41,039 nt of DNA from Pseudomonas sp. (GCA_030603065.1 JAUVYN010000024.1:1-41039); one strand, 5' to 3'. Positions 25,765-34,949 are shown, counted from the stretch's first letter. Program-made: numbers and translations. The notes: a model not told the origin generated them from the sequence alone.

Positions 25765-26761
25765 ATTCCTGTGGCCCGGCGCCTTTCTCCTGTTACCCCT
25801 TCCCTGGCTGATGCGTCGTCTCCTGCCAGGCGCTGCAGAACGGGGCGCTGCACTGCAAGTTGCGTTCATGGCCCGGTTGCAGGCGCTGGAACAGGGCCGT
25901 CGGAAGACCCGCAATCGCGCGGTGGGCTGGCCTCTCCTGGCGATCTGGCTGCTGCTGGTGAGCGCTGCGGCAAGACCGACCTGGCTCGGCGAGCCACTTC
26001 CTATGACGGTGACCGGACGTGACATGATGATCGCCGTTGATCTGTCCGGCAGCATGGAAGCTCGCGACATGCAGCTCGACGGCCGCGCGACCGATCGTCT
26101 GAGCGTGGTCAAGCGCCTGCTCGGTGAATTCATCGACGAACGCCATGGGGACCGCCTCGGCCTGATCCTGTTCGGCTCACAGGCCTACGTCCAGGCACCG
26201 CTGACCCACGACCGGGAAACCGTCCGACTGTTGCTGGAAGAAAGTTTCATCGGCCTGCCAGGCCGAACCACAGCCATCGGGGACGCGATCGGGTTGGCGA
26301 TCAAGCGACTTCAGGACCAGCCTGCTGAGCAGCGCGTCCTGCTACTGCTGACCGACGGCGCCAACAACTCCGGCCGGCTCAGCCCGCTGCAGGCCGCGCG
26401 TCTGGCCGCCACACTCGATATCCGCATCTATCCGATAGGCGTCGGCTCCGAAGCCTCCCAAGCGGGCGCCGGTACCGGAACTTTCGTGATCGGCGAGGTA
26501 GACCCTTCCCTCGAACTGGATGAGGGAACACTGCGGGAGATCGCCACGGTCACTGGCGGGCAATATTTTCGCGCAGGCGAGACCGATGACTTCGTGCATA
26601 TCCATCGGGCGCTTGGTCAGCTCGAGCCGGCGCTGCGTGACAGCGGACGCAGGCGACTGGCCGAACCGCTGTACCCCTGGCCACTGGGGGGCGCCCTGCT
26701 CGCGTCCGTATTGTTGATCGGTTGGAGGGCTTCTCGTGACGCACGCCGAACTGCTCCCTGA
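25757..26761 (+). CDS. batA: BatA-type von Willebrand A membrane protein
   Basis: This encodes 334 aa. Two N-terminal helices (about 4-22 and 58-72) and one near the C-terminus (about 308-325) flank a cytoplasm- or periplasm-facing VWA domain. The metal-ion-dependent adhesion site is complete: DLSGS (95-99), Thr171/172 in GRTTAIGD and Asp200 in LLTDGANNSG. The Bat proteins were named for Bacteroides aerotolerance; in other bacteria they act in envelope stress. The ATG at 25757 overlaps the DUF4381 gene; ten more codons upstream in frame lack family similarity. The 3' end overlaps batB by 26 bases. Confidence 0.9.
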   Translation: MFEFLWPGAFLLLPLPWLMRRLLPGAAERGAALQVAFMARLQALEQGRRKTRNRAVGWPLLAIWLLLVSAAARPTWLGEPLPMTVTGRDMMIAVDLSGSMEARDMQLDGRATDRLSVVKRLLGEFIDERHGDRLGLILFGSQAYVQAPLTHDRETVRLLLEESFIGLPGRTTAIGDAIGLAIKRLQDQPAEQRVLLLLTDGANNSGRLSPLQAARLAATLDIRIYPIGVGSEASQAGAGTGTFVIGEVDPSLELDEGTLREIATVTGGQYFRAGETDDFVHIHRALGQLEPALRDSGRRRLAEPLYPWPLGGALLASVLLIGWRASRDARRTAP

Positions 26762-28538
26762 CTTCACGTTTCTGCGGCCCATATGGCTGCTCGGTCTGCT
26801 ACCCGGGCTGGCGCTTTGCTGGTTGCTGTTCCAGCGCTCACGCAGCGGTTCTGGCTGGGAGTCGGTCATTCCCGGGCGCTGGCAGCAACTGCTCCTGGAT
26901 GGACGACGGGCGCGGACGCCGGGGCCGTTCCTGCTGCTGGCGCTGGGCGTCACCATGGGAGTCGTTGCGCTGGCCGGGCCCGCCGTGCGAAGCCCGGTTC
27001 ATCTGGCAGAGCAGAATCAGTCGAGCGTGGTAGTGGTGCTCGATCTGTCACGCAACATGCTTGCCGGCGATCTTCCGCCGAGCCGCCTGGCGCGCGCCCA
27101 GCGCAAGATTCAGGACCTGCTGGCTCGTCCGGAGGGGTATCAGGTTGGTCTCGTCGCCTACGCCGGCAGCGCCCACAGGGTTACCCCCATCAGCGACGAC
27201 TACGCGACGCTGACCAACCTGCTGAGGGTTCTTGAGCCTGGACTCATGCCGAGTCAAGGCAACAACCTTGACGCCGCACTGACGCTCGCCCGGGAAATGA
27301 TCGAGAACCTGCCGCGGCGCACCAGTGCGGTCCTTCTTATAACCAGCGGCGCGGATGGTGACGCTCTGGAAGCCCTGGAACACCACGCCGCGGAACTCGG
27401 GCCGCGCCTGGCCATACTCGGCGTAGGTACCTCGGCCGGCTCTCCGGTCGCGTTGGCCGAAGGCGGCTTCATGCGCGACGAAGCCGGTCGAATCCTGCTG
27501 CCCAGGCTGGATGCGCAGACTCTCGGCGCCCTTGCCCGCCGTCACGGAGCCGGTTATCAGGGCATCACTCAGGACGATGCCGATCTGGACCAGTTGCTCG
27601 GTCGGCTCGAGAACCGGGTCGCTAGCAGTGCCGATCGACAAGTGATACTGCGCGACGTCGGTCACTGGTTGTTGCTGCCGCTGGTGCTGCTTGCCGCCCT
27701 TGGTCTGCGTCGTGGCTGGCTTGGGGTAGTGCTGCTCGCCGCACTGCTACCTCCACCGGCCGAGGCCGGCTGGGCAGACCTTTGGCAGAGGGCCGACCAG
27801 CAGGCCATGGACCTGCTGGCCGAAGATCGTCCGGATGCGGCGGCCGCACGCTTTGAAAATCCAGCCTGGCGCAGTTGGGCGTTGTTCGAAGCACAGCGGT
27901 TCGACGAAGCGGTCGCCGGCTATGCACAGGTGCTGAAGGACGATCCAAATGAAGCCGACCACCATTACAACTACGGTACCGCGCTTGCGATGGCCGGCCG
28001 CTACGAGGAGTCGCTGGAAGCCTTCGAACAGGCGCTGACCCGCCAGCCCGACCACCAGGCTGCCCGCTACAATCGCGCCCAGGTCGAGGCGTTGCTGAAG
28101 AGTCTGGCGGAACAGGCGGCGGCCGAAGCGGCCGAGGCGGCTGCAGACGAACCCGCCGGCCAGCAGGCCGAAGCACCCAAGGACAGCGGAACCACTGACG
28201 CGACCGGCGATCCGGCGGCCGGCGACCCGGCGGCCGGCGACCCGACAGAGGCTTCGCAGAGCAGCAGCGACCCGCTTCAGGCGCCGCCCACCACCTCCTC
28301 CCCCGGGCAAGACGCCGCAGCACTGGCCGCAGAGGATAGTGGCGATATATCATCCCAGACTGCAGAGACCGAGGGCGCGGGCCGCGAGGCGACCGCTGCC
28401 ACGGGTAGCCCGGCACTGGATCCTGAACAACGGCAGGCTCTGCAGCAGTGGTTGCAGGACATCCACGACGATCCAGGCGAACTTTTGCGTCGCAAGTTCC
28501 TGCATCAGCATCTGCAACGACGGGAGACCCCGCCTTGA
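26736..28538 (+). CDS. batB: BatB/BatC fusion: VWA domain, membrane helices and TPR
   Basis: This encodes 600 aa from a GTG start with GGAGG seven bases upstream. N-terminal helices (15-32, 63-82) precede a VWA domain (about 97-290), then helices at about 313-345, two to three TPR repeats (385-455, e.g. HHYNYGTALAMAGRYEESLEAF), an acidic low-complexity linker with GDPAA repeats and a C-terminal helix with QQWLQDIHDDPGELLRRKF. The VWA metal site looks degenerate: DLSRN (103-107) for DxSxS, Asn176/177 for Thr and Ser204 for Asp. BatB and BatC are separate proteins in some bacteria and fused here. The stop overlaps the batD start. Confidence 0.9.
   Translation: MTHAELLPDFTFLRPIWLLGLLPGLALCWLLFQRSRSGSGWESVIPGRWQQLLLDGRRARTPGPFLLLALGVTMGVVALAGPAVRSPVHLAEQNQSSVVVVLDLSRNMLAGDLPPSRLARAQRKIQDLLARPEGYQVGLVAYAGSAHRVTPISDDYATLTNLLRVLEPGLMPSQGNNLDAALTLAREMIENLPRRTSAVLLITSGADGDALEALEHHAAELGPRLAILGVGTSAGSPVALAEGGFMRDEAGRILLPRLDAQTLGALARRHGAGYQGITQDDADLDQLLGRLENRVASSADRQVILRDVGHWLLLPLVLLAALGLRRGWLGVVLLAALLPPPAEAGWADLWQRADQQAMDLLAEDRPDAAAARFENPAWRSWALFEAQRFDEAVAGYAQVLKDDPNEADHHYNYGTALAMAGRYEESLEAFEQALTRQPDHQAARYNRAQVEALLKSLAEQAAAEAAEAAADEPAGQQAEAPKDSGTTDATGDPAAGDPAAGDPTEASQSSSDPLQAPPTTSSPGQDAAALAAEDSGDISSQTAETEGAGREATAATGSPALDPEQRQALQQWLQDIHDDPGELLRRKFLHQHLQRRETPP
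28206..28244 (+). repeat. 15-base tandem repeat inside batB
   Basis: The unit GGCGAYCCGGCGGCC occurs twice in full (28206-28220, 28221-28235) plus nine bases (28236-28244). It encodes GDPAA-GDPAA-GDP in the linker after the TPR region. Because the unit is a multiple of three, copy-number changes would alter linker length without a frameshift. Confidence 0.85.
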
Positions 28539-30211
28539 CCAAGCCCAACCTGCTGTGGCTGCTGCTTCTCTGGTGCATAGCCCTGCCCGCCCAGGCGACG
28601 CTGCAGGCGAGCGTCGACCGTACTCGGCTGGTCGAAGGTGAAACCCTGGAGCTGACTCTCGAAACGGCCAACGGCAGCCGCTTCAGTCGTCCCGACCTGA
28701 CACCGCTGGAAGAACACTTCCAGGTCCAGGGCACACGCCAGCTCAGCCTGGTCACCCAATTCGATGGCCGCTCCCAACCAGTGACGCGTTGGATCATCAC
28801 CTTGCTGCCCAAGCGTACCGGTTACGTGGTGATACCGCCCCTTGGCCTCGACGGTGCAGATAGCGCCCCCATTACCTTGCAGGTGCTCTCGGCCACCCAG
28901 GCTGCACAAGATACGGTGGCACAGATGTCGCCAATCTTCATCGACAGTGAGGTCGATACCGAGTCGCCATACGTCCAGGCCCAGGTGCTGCTGACCTTAC
29001 GGGTCTACCATTCCGTGTCGCTGTACGACGACTCGACGCTCAGCGGCTTGACCATCCCGGATGCCCGGGTAGTCTCCCTCGGCAAGCCGCGCCATTACGA
29101 ACGCCTGATCAACGGCGTACGCCATGGCGTCATAGAGGTTCGCTATGCGGTGTTTCCTCAGCAAAGCGGATCGCTCGAAATACCGTCCCAGTTGTTCAGT
29201 GCCACCATCCTGCAACCGCGCGACCCCACCGAGCGCTTCTCCGCCAGAACCGGTCGGCTGGTCCAGGTCCGCTCGCCCAGCATTCTCCTCGAAGTGCAAC
29301 CAGTCCCGGCGGACTACCCGGCCGGCGCACCCTGGATCCCCACCCCCGAACTTCGTCTGAGCCAACGCTGGCAGCCTGACCCGGGGATAGACCTGGTCGC
29401 CGGCGAGCCCCTGACGCGCACCCTGGTAATCGAGGCTGACGGGCTCAATGCAGCGCAGCTACCCACACTGCAAGGCACTTTGGCATTGCCGCGCAACCTG
29501 CGCGAATATGCCGACCAGCCGCGGCTCGAAGACCAGATTGGCGATGCCGGCGTAAGCGGAACACGAGAGGAGAGCACCGCTCTGGTAGCCCAGAGCGAAG
29601 GCTCCTATGCGCTACCTCAGGTCAATGTGCACTGGTGGAACACGTTGACCGACCAACTCGAGATCGCCCAACTCGACCCGGTAACCCTCAGCGTAAACAG
29701 TGATGGAGGGTTCGTTTCCTCCACTGCCGGCGTGGCTGCAGCACCCGTGGATGCCATCGAACTGCCGCTGCTCTGGCCCTGGCAGCTTGCGAGTGCGCTG
29801 CTGACGCTCGCCCTGGGCTTCGCGCTGCAACAGCTTCATCGTGCCCGAATCGCCCTGCGCGAGCAGCGCCTCCATCTACCCGAAGAGGAAGAACAGCTGG
29901 GTGAAGCGGATAACGGCAACCCGCTGGGCGATCTGCAACTGGCCTGTCGTGCCAACCACCCAGCCGAGGCACGCAAGGCGCTGGAGGCCTGGGCCAGACA
30001 GCAGGACCCCGAGGGGCTCATCGGACTGACCCAGCGTCACCTGGAACTGGCCGAAGCCCTGGAAGAGCTCAACGCCTGCCTGTTCGGCCAAAGCGATCTA
30101 CCCTGGCGCGGAAAACCCCTCTGGCGCGCGGTACGAATGGTCGTACAGAATCGCAAAAGAGCGGAGGAACCCGATCCCGACGCCCTCGAGGAACTCTATC
30201 CGACGACCTGA
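28535..30211 (+). CDS. batD: BatD-type oxygen-tolerance membrane protein
   Basis: This encodes 558 aa from a TTG start in a TTGA overlap with batB, with GGGAG upstream; no ATG is available before the signal peptide (MTKPNLLWLLLL ... PAQA). The periplasmic part contains repeated Ig-like strands (LQASVDRTRLVEGETLELTLE; LLTLRVYHSVSLYDDSTLSG; LPQVNVHWWN), then a transmembrane helix at about 410-435 and a cytoplasmic helical tail. This is the BatD (DUF7939/oxygen-tolerance) layout, the last gene of the Bat operon. Its function is unknown beyond a link to envelope stability. Starting at the ATG 87 bases upstream would remove the signal peptide from the N-terminus, so it is rejected. Confidence 0.88.
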   Translation: MTKPNLLWLLLLWCIALPAQATLQASVDRTRLVEGETLELTLETANGSRFSRPDLTPLEEHFQVQGTRQLSLVTQFDGRSQPVTRWIITLLPKRTGYVVIPPLGLDGADSAPITLQVLSATQAAQDTVAQMSPIFIDSEVDTESPYVQAQVLLTLRVYHSVSLYDDSTLSGLTIPDARVVSLGKPRHYERLINGVRHGVIEVRYAVFPQQSGSLEIPSQLFSATILQPRDPTERFSARTGRLVQVRSPSILLEVQPVPADYPAGAPWIPTPELRLSQRWQPDPGIDLVAGEPLTRTLVIEADGLNAAQLPTLQGTLALPRNLREYADQPRLEDQIGDAGVSGTREESTALVAQSEGSYALPQVNVHWWNTLTDQLEIAQLDPVTLSVNSDGGFVSSTAGVAAAPVDAIELPLLWPWQLASALLTLALGFALQQLHRARIALREQRLHLPEEEEQLGEADNGNPLGDLQLACRANHPAEARKALEAWARQQDPEGLIGLTQRHLELAEALEELNACLFGQSDLPWRGKPLWRAVRMVVQNRKRAEEPDPDALEELYPTT

Positions 30212-30307
30212 CCACTCGTCTTGCTGCGGGAACTGCACCGCCGTCCACGCCTCCATCGTCCAAATCCACCAATTTGCCGTAACCCGGCAATAGCAGGAGG
30301 AGGTCCG

Positions 30308-31315
30308 ATGAAACCACAACTCAAACCCCTTGATCAGCAGGTCATTGTCATTACCGGTGCGTCGAGCGGCATAGGTCTTGCCACCGCGAAAATGGCCGCC
30401 CAGGCCGGTGCCCGTCTGGTGTTGGTCGCACGTAACGAAGAGGCGCTGCGCGAGGTCGAGAAGAATCTGAATGCCGGCGATCGGGTCATGCACGTAGTGG
30501 CTGACGTGGGCAAGCGCGAGGACCTTGAGCGGGTCGCCAGCGATACCATTCGTCACTTCGGTCACTTCGATACCTGGATCAACAACGCAGGCAGTTCCGT
30601 CTGGGGGCGTTTCGACGAAGTCGACGATGAAGACCATCAAAAGGTAATTCAGACCAATTACTGGGGAACCCACTATGGCTCCAGTGTCGCTATTCGCCAC
30701 CTGCGCACCCGCGGCGGTGCGCTGATCAATGTTGGCAGTCTGGAGTCCGCCGCAGCCCTGCCGTTCCATTCCAGTTACAGTGCGAGCAAGCATGCGGTCA
30801 AGGCGATGACTGACGTGCTGAGGGTCGAGCTGCAGAAATCCGGCGCACCGGTTTCGGTAACCCTGGTACGCCCACCGGCGATCGATACCCTGTTCAACGA
30901 TCACGCCAAGAATGCCCTGCCCAGCGCAGCGACTTTCCCGCCGCCAGTGTACGCACCGGAAGTCGTTGCTCAGGCCATTCTGCATGCCGCGGAACATCCG
31001 CAGCGCGACGTCTATATCGGTAATGCGAAGATGTTCACCCGCATGGCCCAGCTGGCGCCGGGGTTCACTGACTGGATCAGCCGAAGTGCACTATACGACA
31101 TGCTGCAAAGCGGGCGTGGCGACTCTCACCGGCAGGGCGCATTGCATAACGAGGACGTCGGGGACGTGGTCGACGGTCGTACCAGTGGCAACTATCCCGG
31201 CAAGGTGTTGCAGAGCAGTCTCTATACCCGAATCGCCCAGAAGCCGAAAACCGCAGCAGCCAGTGCCCTCGGCGCGCTGGCGATGGCGGCCCTGGTGGTC
31301 CGTCGGATGCGCTGA
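30308..31315 (+). CDS. Short-chain dehydrogenase/reductase with C-terminal extension
   Basis: This encodes 335 aa of the classical SDR fold: cofactor motif TGASSGIG (16-23), NNAG (92-95), catalytic Ser144, Tyr157 and Lys161 (YSASK). Arg40-41 region (LVARNEE) after the second strand hints at NADP(H) preference. Typical SDRs have about 250 residues; here a further 80-residue tail ends in a hydrophobic stretch (AAASALGALAMAALVVRRMR) that could be a C-terminal membrane anchor. The substrate is unknown. GGAGGAGG seven bases before the ATG is a strong ribosome site. It follows batD at 96 bases and ends 32 bases before an intrinsic terminator. Confidence 0.88.
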   Translation: MKPQLKPLDQQVIVITGASSGIGLATAKMAAQAGARLVLVARNEEALREVEKNLNAGDRVMHVVADVGKREDLERVASDTIRHFGHFDTWINNAGSSVWGRFDEVDDEDHQKVIQTNYWGTHYGSSVAIRHLRTRGGALINVGSLESAAALPFHSSYSASKHAVKAMTDVLRVELQKSGAPVSVTLVRPPAIDTLFNDHAKNALPSAATFPPPVYAPEVVAQAILHAAEHPQRDVYIGNAKMFTRMAQLAPGFTDWISRSALYDMLQSGRGDSHRQGALHNEDVGDVVDGRTSGNYPGKVLQSSLYTRIAQKPKTAAASALGALAMAALVVRRMR

Positions 31316-31346
31316 TCAGCAGTCGAAACCACCATTCACCATGAAC

Positions 31347-31375
31347 GAAAAAGCCGCTCGATGAGCGGCTTTTTC
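31347..31375. terminator. Bidirectional rho-independent terminator
   Basis: Arms GAAAAAGCCGCTC (31347-31359) and GAGCGGCTTTTTC (31363-31375) pair perfectly around GAT with T runs on both strands. It ends both the SDR transcript and the RND exporter transcript coming from the right. Confidence 0.92.
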
Positions 31376-31389
31376 ACGTCTGCGTCCTG

Positions 31390-33741
31390 TTACTGACGCA
31401 ATTTCTCCGGGCGGATGAGGAAGCGTGCCAGAGCAGGCAGCAGCCACAGCGCCCCGAACATGTTCCAGAGGAACATGAAGGTCAGCAGGATACCCATGTC
31501 GGCCTGGAACTTGATAGCCGAGAAGATCCAGGTCGCCACGCCGATCGCCAGGGTGAAGCCGGTGAAGGTCACCGCCTTACCAGTAGTCTTCAGCGTTTCA
31601 TAGTAGGCTTCCTGCAGCGGCAGGCCCTGGCGCAGATAGGTTTCCAGACGGCTGTAGATATAAATGCCATAGTCGACACCGATACCCACCCCCAGCGCAA
31701 TCACCGGCAGAGTGGCGACCTTCACGCCGATTCCCAGGAAAGCCATCAGCGCGTTGGCCAGAACCGAGGTCAGAGCCAGCGGGATGATGATACAGAGCAC
31801 CGCACGGATTGAGCGGAAAGTGATCAGACACATGAAGATGACCACTGCATAAACAGTGAGCAGCATTTTGGTCTGGGATGCTTCGATGACCACGTTGGTG
31901 GCGGCCTCGATGCCCGCATTACCGGCGGCCAGCTTGAACTCCATGGTCTCGGTATTGTACTCGTCGGCAAAGGCCTGAACCGCATCGGTCACACGGGTCA
32001 GCGTGTCGGCCTTGTGGTCTTCGAGGAACAGCATCACCGGTGCCAGCGAGCAGGCGGCATTGAACATGCCCTCCGGCGCGCGGGCGATGGCAGTGTTCAG
32101 ATTGTCCTGGTTACGCGACAGGGTCTGCCACTTGAGGTTGCCCTCGTTGTTGCCCATCAGGACCTGCTTGGCGACGGTCACCAGCGACACGGCAGACTGC
32201 ACGCCCGGGACGTTCATCATCCGCCACTCGAGTTGATCGATAGCGCTCATGGTCTCGTACGCCGAACACATTTCCGGTGGCGTGGCGACCATGACTACCA
32301 GAACGTCGGAACTGGTCGAGTAGTTACTGATGATGAAGTCGTTGTCCAGGTTGTAGCGCGAGTCCGCGCGCAGTTCCGGAGCCCCAGGGTCCAAATCGCC
32401 GATCTCGACATTCTGGCCATGGTAGATGCCGAAGGCGAAAGCCACCAGTGCGAGCACAATGGAAATTGGCGCGACGGTCGGATGGGCGAACTTGGCCACC
32501 CCCAGCCACAGCTTCTGCGGACGCGACGCCATGTCGCGGTTGCGTTCCACTGCCCGCTTGCTCATGCCGATGTACGACATGAGGATCGGCAGCAGAATAA
32601 GGTTGGTCAGGATGATCACGCCTACGCCTACCGATGCGGCAATACCCAGCTCGCGAATCACCTCGATCTCGATCAGCAGCAGCGTAACGAAGCCTACAGC
32701 GTCGGATACCAGAGCGACCATGCCGGGAATGTACAGCGAGCGGAACGCGCGACGGGCCGCAGTGACGGAATCGTCAGCGTTGGCCGACTCGATCGCCATC
32801 CCATTGATGATCTGCACCCCGTGGGAAATGCCGATGGCAAAGACCAGGAACGGAACCAGAATCGAATAGGGATCCAGACCGAAGCCCAGACTGCGCAGCA
32901 GACCGAGCTGCCAGATCACCGCAATTACGGAACAGACCAGCGCAGTGATCGAACTCTTGAGGCAGCGTGTGAAGATCAGCAGAAGCACGAAAGTGATCAG
33001 CAGGGCCGCACCGAAGAACATCACCACCTTGATGATACCCTCGATCAGATCACCCACCTTCTTGGCGAAGCCAACGATGTGGATGCTGATGTTGGGATTC
33101 TCGTCCTGAAACTCGCTACGGATCTTTTCCTCGAGTTGGCGGGAGAATTCACCGTAGTCCAGGCGAATCTGCTCGCTCTGATTTTCAGGATTGGGATAAG
33201 ACTCCTGCAGCGGCACCTCGATGATCGACGACTTGAAGTTGTTGGCTACCAGACGGCCGATCTCGCCTGACTTGAGGACGTTCTCGCGCAATTCTTCAAG
33301 ATCTTCCTCGGTCAGATAGGCCGGACGGTTGGCTACCGGGCCGCCGTCGAAACCGTATTCGGTCACTTCGGTCCAGCGAACGTTCGGGGTCCACAGCGAA
33401 CGCAGATTGGAACGGTCCACACCAGGCAGGAAGAACACCTCGTCGTTGATGCGCTTGAGGGTCTCCATGTACTCGGTGGAGAAGATGTCGCCGTCCCTGA
33501 TCGCAACGGCGATACGGATCGAGTTGCCCAGGTTGGCCATGTCATCCTGGTGCTCGAGCATGTTGACGATCCACGGATGCTCCAGCGGGATCATCTTCTC
33601 GAAGCTGGTGTCGGGTCGGACCTGAGAGGCCTGGTAGCCAAGGATCAGCGTAACGAGCGCGAACACGAAGAGTACGAGCACCCGGTTGTTGAAGATGATC
33701 CGCTCGAAGAACGGCGCGGAATCATTATGATGTTTGGACAT
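31390..33741 (-). CDS. RND-superfamily (MMPL) exporter, copy 1
   Basis: This encodes a 783-aa inner-membrane transporter with 12 predicted helices in two halves (TM1 near 20, then 230-400; TM7 near 415, then 620-775) and two periplasmic porter domains. MMPL/COG1033-type motifs are PDTSFEKMIPLEHP, NVRWTEVTEYGFDGGP in the first porter loop, and GVGIGVDYGIYIYSRLE in the second half. The Asp-Tyr of the latter corresponds to the proton-relay pair of MmpL transporters; the first half has GISHG there. The substrate is unknown; MMPL-like proteins often move lipids or hydrophobic compounds. It lies 23 bases downstream of its YCF48 partner and ends in the shared terminator. About 70% identical by eye to copy 2. 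Confidence 0.88.
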   Translation of the reverse strand: MSKHHNDSAPFFERIIFNNRVLVLFVFALVTLILGYQASQVRPDTSFEKMIPLEHPWIVNMLEHQDDMANLGNSIRIAVAIRDGDIFSTEYMETLKRINDEVFFLPGVDRSNLRSLWTPNVRWTEVTEYGFDGGPVANRPAYLTEEDLEELRENVLKSGEIGRLVANNFKSSIIEVPLQESYPNPENQSEQIRLDYGEFSRQLEEKIRSEFQDENPNISIHIVGFAKKVGDLIEGIIKVVMFFGAALLITFVLLLIFTRCLKSSITALVCSVIAVIWQLGLLRSLGFGLDPYSILVPFLVFAIGISHGVQIINGMAIESANADDSVTAARRAFRSLYIPGMVALVSDAVGFVTLLLIEIEVIRELGIAASVGVGVIILTNLILLPILMSYIGMSKRAVERNRDMASRPQKLWLGVAKFAHPTVAPISIVLALVAFAFGIYHGQNVEIGDLDPGAPELRADSRYNLDNDFIISNYSTSSDVLVVMVATPPEMCSAYETMSAIDQLEWRMMNVPGVQSAVSLVTVAKQVLMGNNEGNLKWQTLSRNQDNLNTAIARAPEGMFNAACSLAPVMLFLEDHKADTLTRVTDAVQAFADEYNTETMEFKLAAGNAGIEAATNVVIEASQTKMLLTVYAVVIFMCLITFRSIRAVLCIIIPLALTSVLANALMAFLGIGVKVATLPVIALGVGIGVDYGIYIYSRLETYLRQGLPLQEAYYETLKTTGKAVTFTGFTLAIGVATWIFSAIKFQADMGILLTFMFLWNMFGALWLLPALARFLIRPEKLRQ

Positions 33742-33764
33742 CCAGTTTCTCCTGGCAGTAATTA

Positions 33765-34949
33765 TTATTGAGCTTCTGGCGCAGGCGCGTCAGACGCGGC
33801 ACCGGGAGCAGCCACGTCGGTCGCGCCGGCAGCCGGAGCTGCGGCGGGAGCACGCATGACGCCGCGCTGTCCTACCAGAATCAGATTGCCGTCATCGAGC
33901 ACGCGGGCAGATGCCAGACCCACCCGGTCGGGACGAATGGTGACCTGGAAATTGCGGCCACGGTCCTTGCTGACCGCAATGGCGCCACCGGCACCCACCA
34001 CAACCAGTTGACCATCAGGAGAAAGGGCGCCACCGGAGAGCGTCGCCTCGAGCGGGCCGTTGCCCGGCGTCATCAGCCGAACTTCCTGCCAGCTATCGCC
34101 GAAATCTTCGGAGCGGAACATGTTCCCGCGCAGGCCCCAGGCAATCACTACAGACTCTTCGCCGGTGCCGGTTACGCCGAACAGGGAACCATCGTAGGGA
34201 AGGTCCTCCAGCGTTTCCCAGGTGTCGCCAAGGTCGGGGGAACGGTACATGGTGCCCATCTCGCCGACCAGGAACAGACCTTCGTCGCCGATGCGGGCAA
34301 TCGCGTTGTAATGGAATCCGTCGGGGTTATCGATATCGAAGCTGATGTCGTCCCAGGTCTCGCCACCGTCATCGGTGCGCAGCGCAAGGCCATAGGCGCC
34401 GACTGCAAAACCGGTCTGTGCATCGCGGAACCAGACGTCCATGAGTGGCTTCTCGAGCAGTCCCATGTCCTCCTCGTCATCACCCATTTCTTCAAGATCC
34501 GGATCCCGATATTGCACGGTCCAGGTAGCTCCGGCGTCACTGGAATGGAGGATCAGGGAGTCGTGACCGACTGCCCAGCCATTCCGCTCGTCCACGAAAT
34601 AAACTGCGGTGAGTAACTGCCGGGTGGGCACTGGCGCCTGCTGCCAGGTTTCACCCCGGTCATCGGAAAACACGATATGGCCACGGGAGCCGACTGCCAC
34701 CAGGCGTTCGCCAGCCATGGCTACATCAATCAGCAGCGCACGGGAAGCAAGCGGCGACATGATCGCGGCCTGGGTCCTGGTGTGGATGTCGTCCGCCAGC
34801 GCAACGCCGACAGGCAGGCAAACCAGCGTACCAGCAAGGCCCAGCGCAGCAAGGATCTGACGTGACAACGATGTACGGCGTCCGCCTGGCCGATTCAACG
34901 ACCTGGCCTGGCCACTGGACGGAGCGCGCCGCTGGATGGGCTCACGCAT
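33765..34949 (-). CDS. YCF48-like beta-propeller periplasmic protein, copy 1
   Basis: This encodes 394 aa. A long basic N-terminus (MREPIQRRAPSSGQARSLNR) leads into a signal sequence with cleavage near ALA-D. The mature part has repeated BNR/YCF48 blades: GSRGHIVFSDDRGETWQQAP, SLILHSSDAGATWTVQYRD, GLALRTDDGGETWDD, TMYRSPDLGDTWETL, NMFRSEDFGDSWQEV, AIAVSKDRGRNF. YCF48-like propellers assist assembly of membrane complexes (HCF136 in photosystem II); here the partner is presumably the RND protein. GGGGGAA about eight bases before the ATG sets the start over an in-frame ATG 57 bases upstream. An alanine/proline-rich tail (APAAAPAAGATDVAAPGAAS) is absent from copy 2. Confidence 0.88.
   Translation of the reverse strand: MREPIQRRAPSSGQARSLNRPGGRRTSLSRQILAALGLAGTLVCLPVGVALADDIHTRTQAAIMSPLASRALLIDVAMAGERLVAVGSRGHIVFSDDRGETWQQAPVPTRQLLTAVYFVDERNGWAVGHDSLILHSSDAGATWTVQYRDPDLEEMGDDEEDMGLLEKPLMDVWFRDAQTGFAVGAYGLALRTDDGGETWDDISFDIDNPDGFHYNAIARIGDEGLFLVGEMGTMYRSPDLGDTWETLEDLPYDGSLFGVTGTGEESVVIAWGLRGNMFRSEDFGDSWQEVRLMTPGNGPLEATLSGGALSPDGQLVVVGAGGAIAVSKDRGRNFQVTIRPDRVGLASARVLDDGNLILVGQRGVMRAPAAAPAAGATDVAAPGAASDAPAPEAQ

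Noticed and set aside
28201-28245. CRISPR-like or mobile repeat
   Set aside because: The repeat is a short contiguous in-frame minisatellite within batB with no spacers, so it is neither a CRISPR array nor an insertion.
27622-28812. Minus-strand open frame of 396 codons across the batB/batD junction
   Set aside because: Arg/Pro/Ser-rich shadow translation of a repeat-rich, high-G+C gene; no ribosome site or domain.
34896-34949. Twin-arginine export of YCF48 copy 1
   Set aside because: GRRTSLSRQ resembles a Tat motif, but the consensus hydrophobic residues after RR are missing and copy 2 lacks the pair entirely, so ordinary Sec export is more likely.
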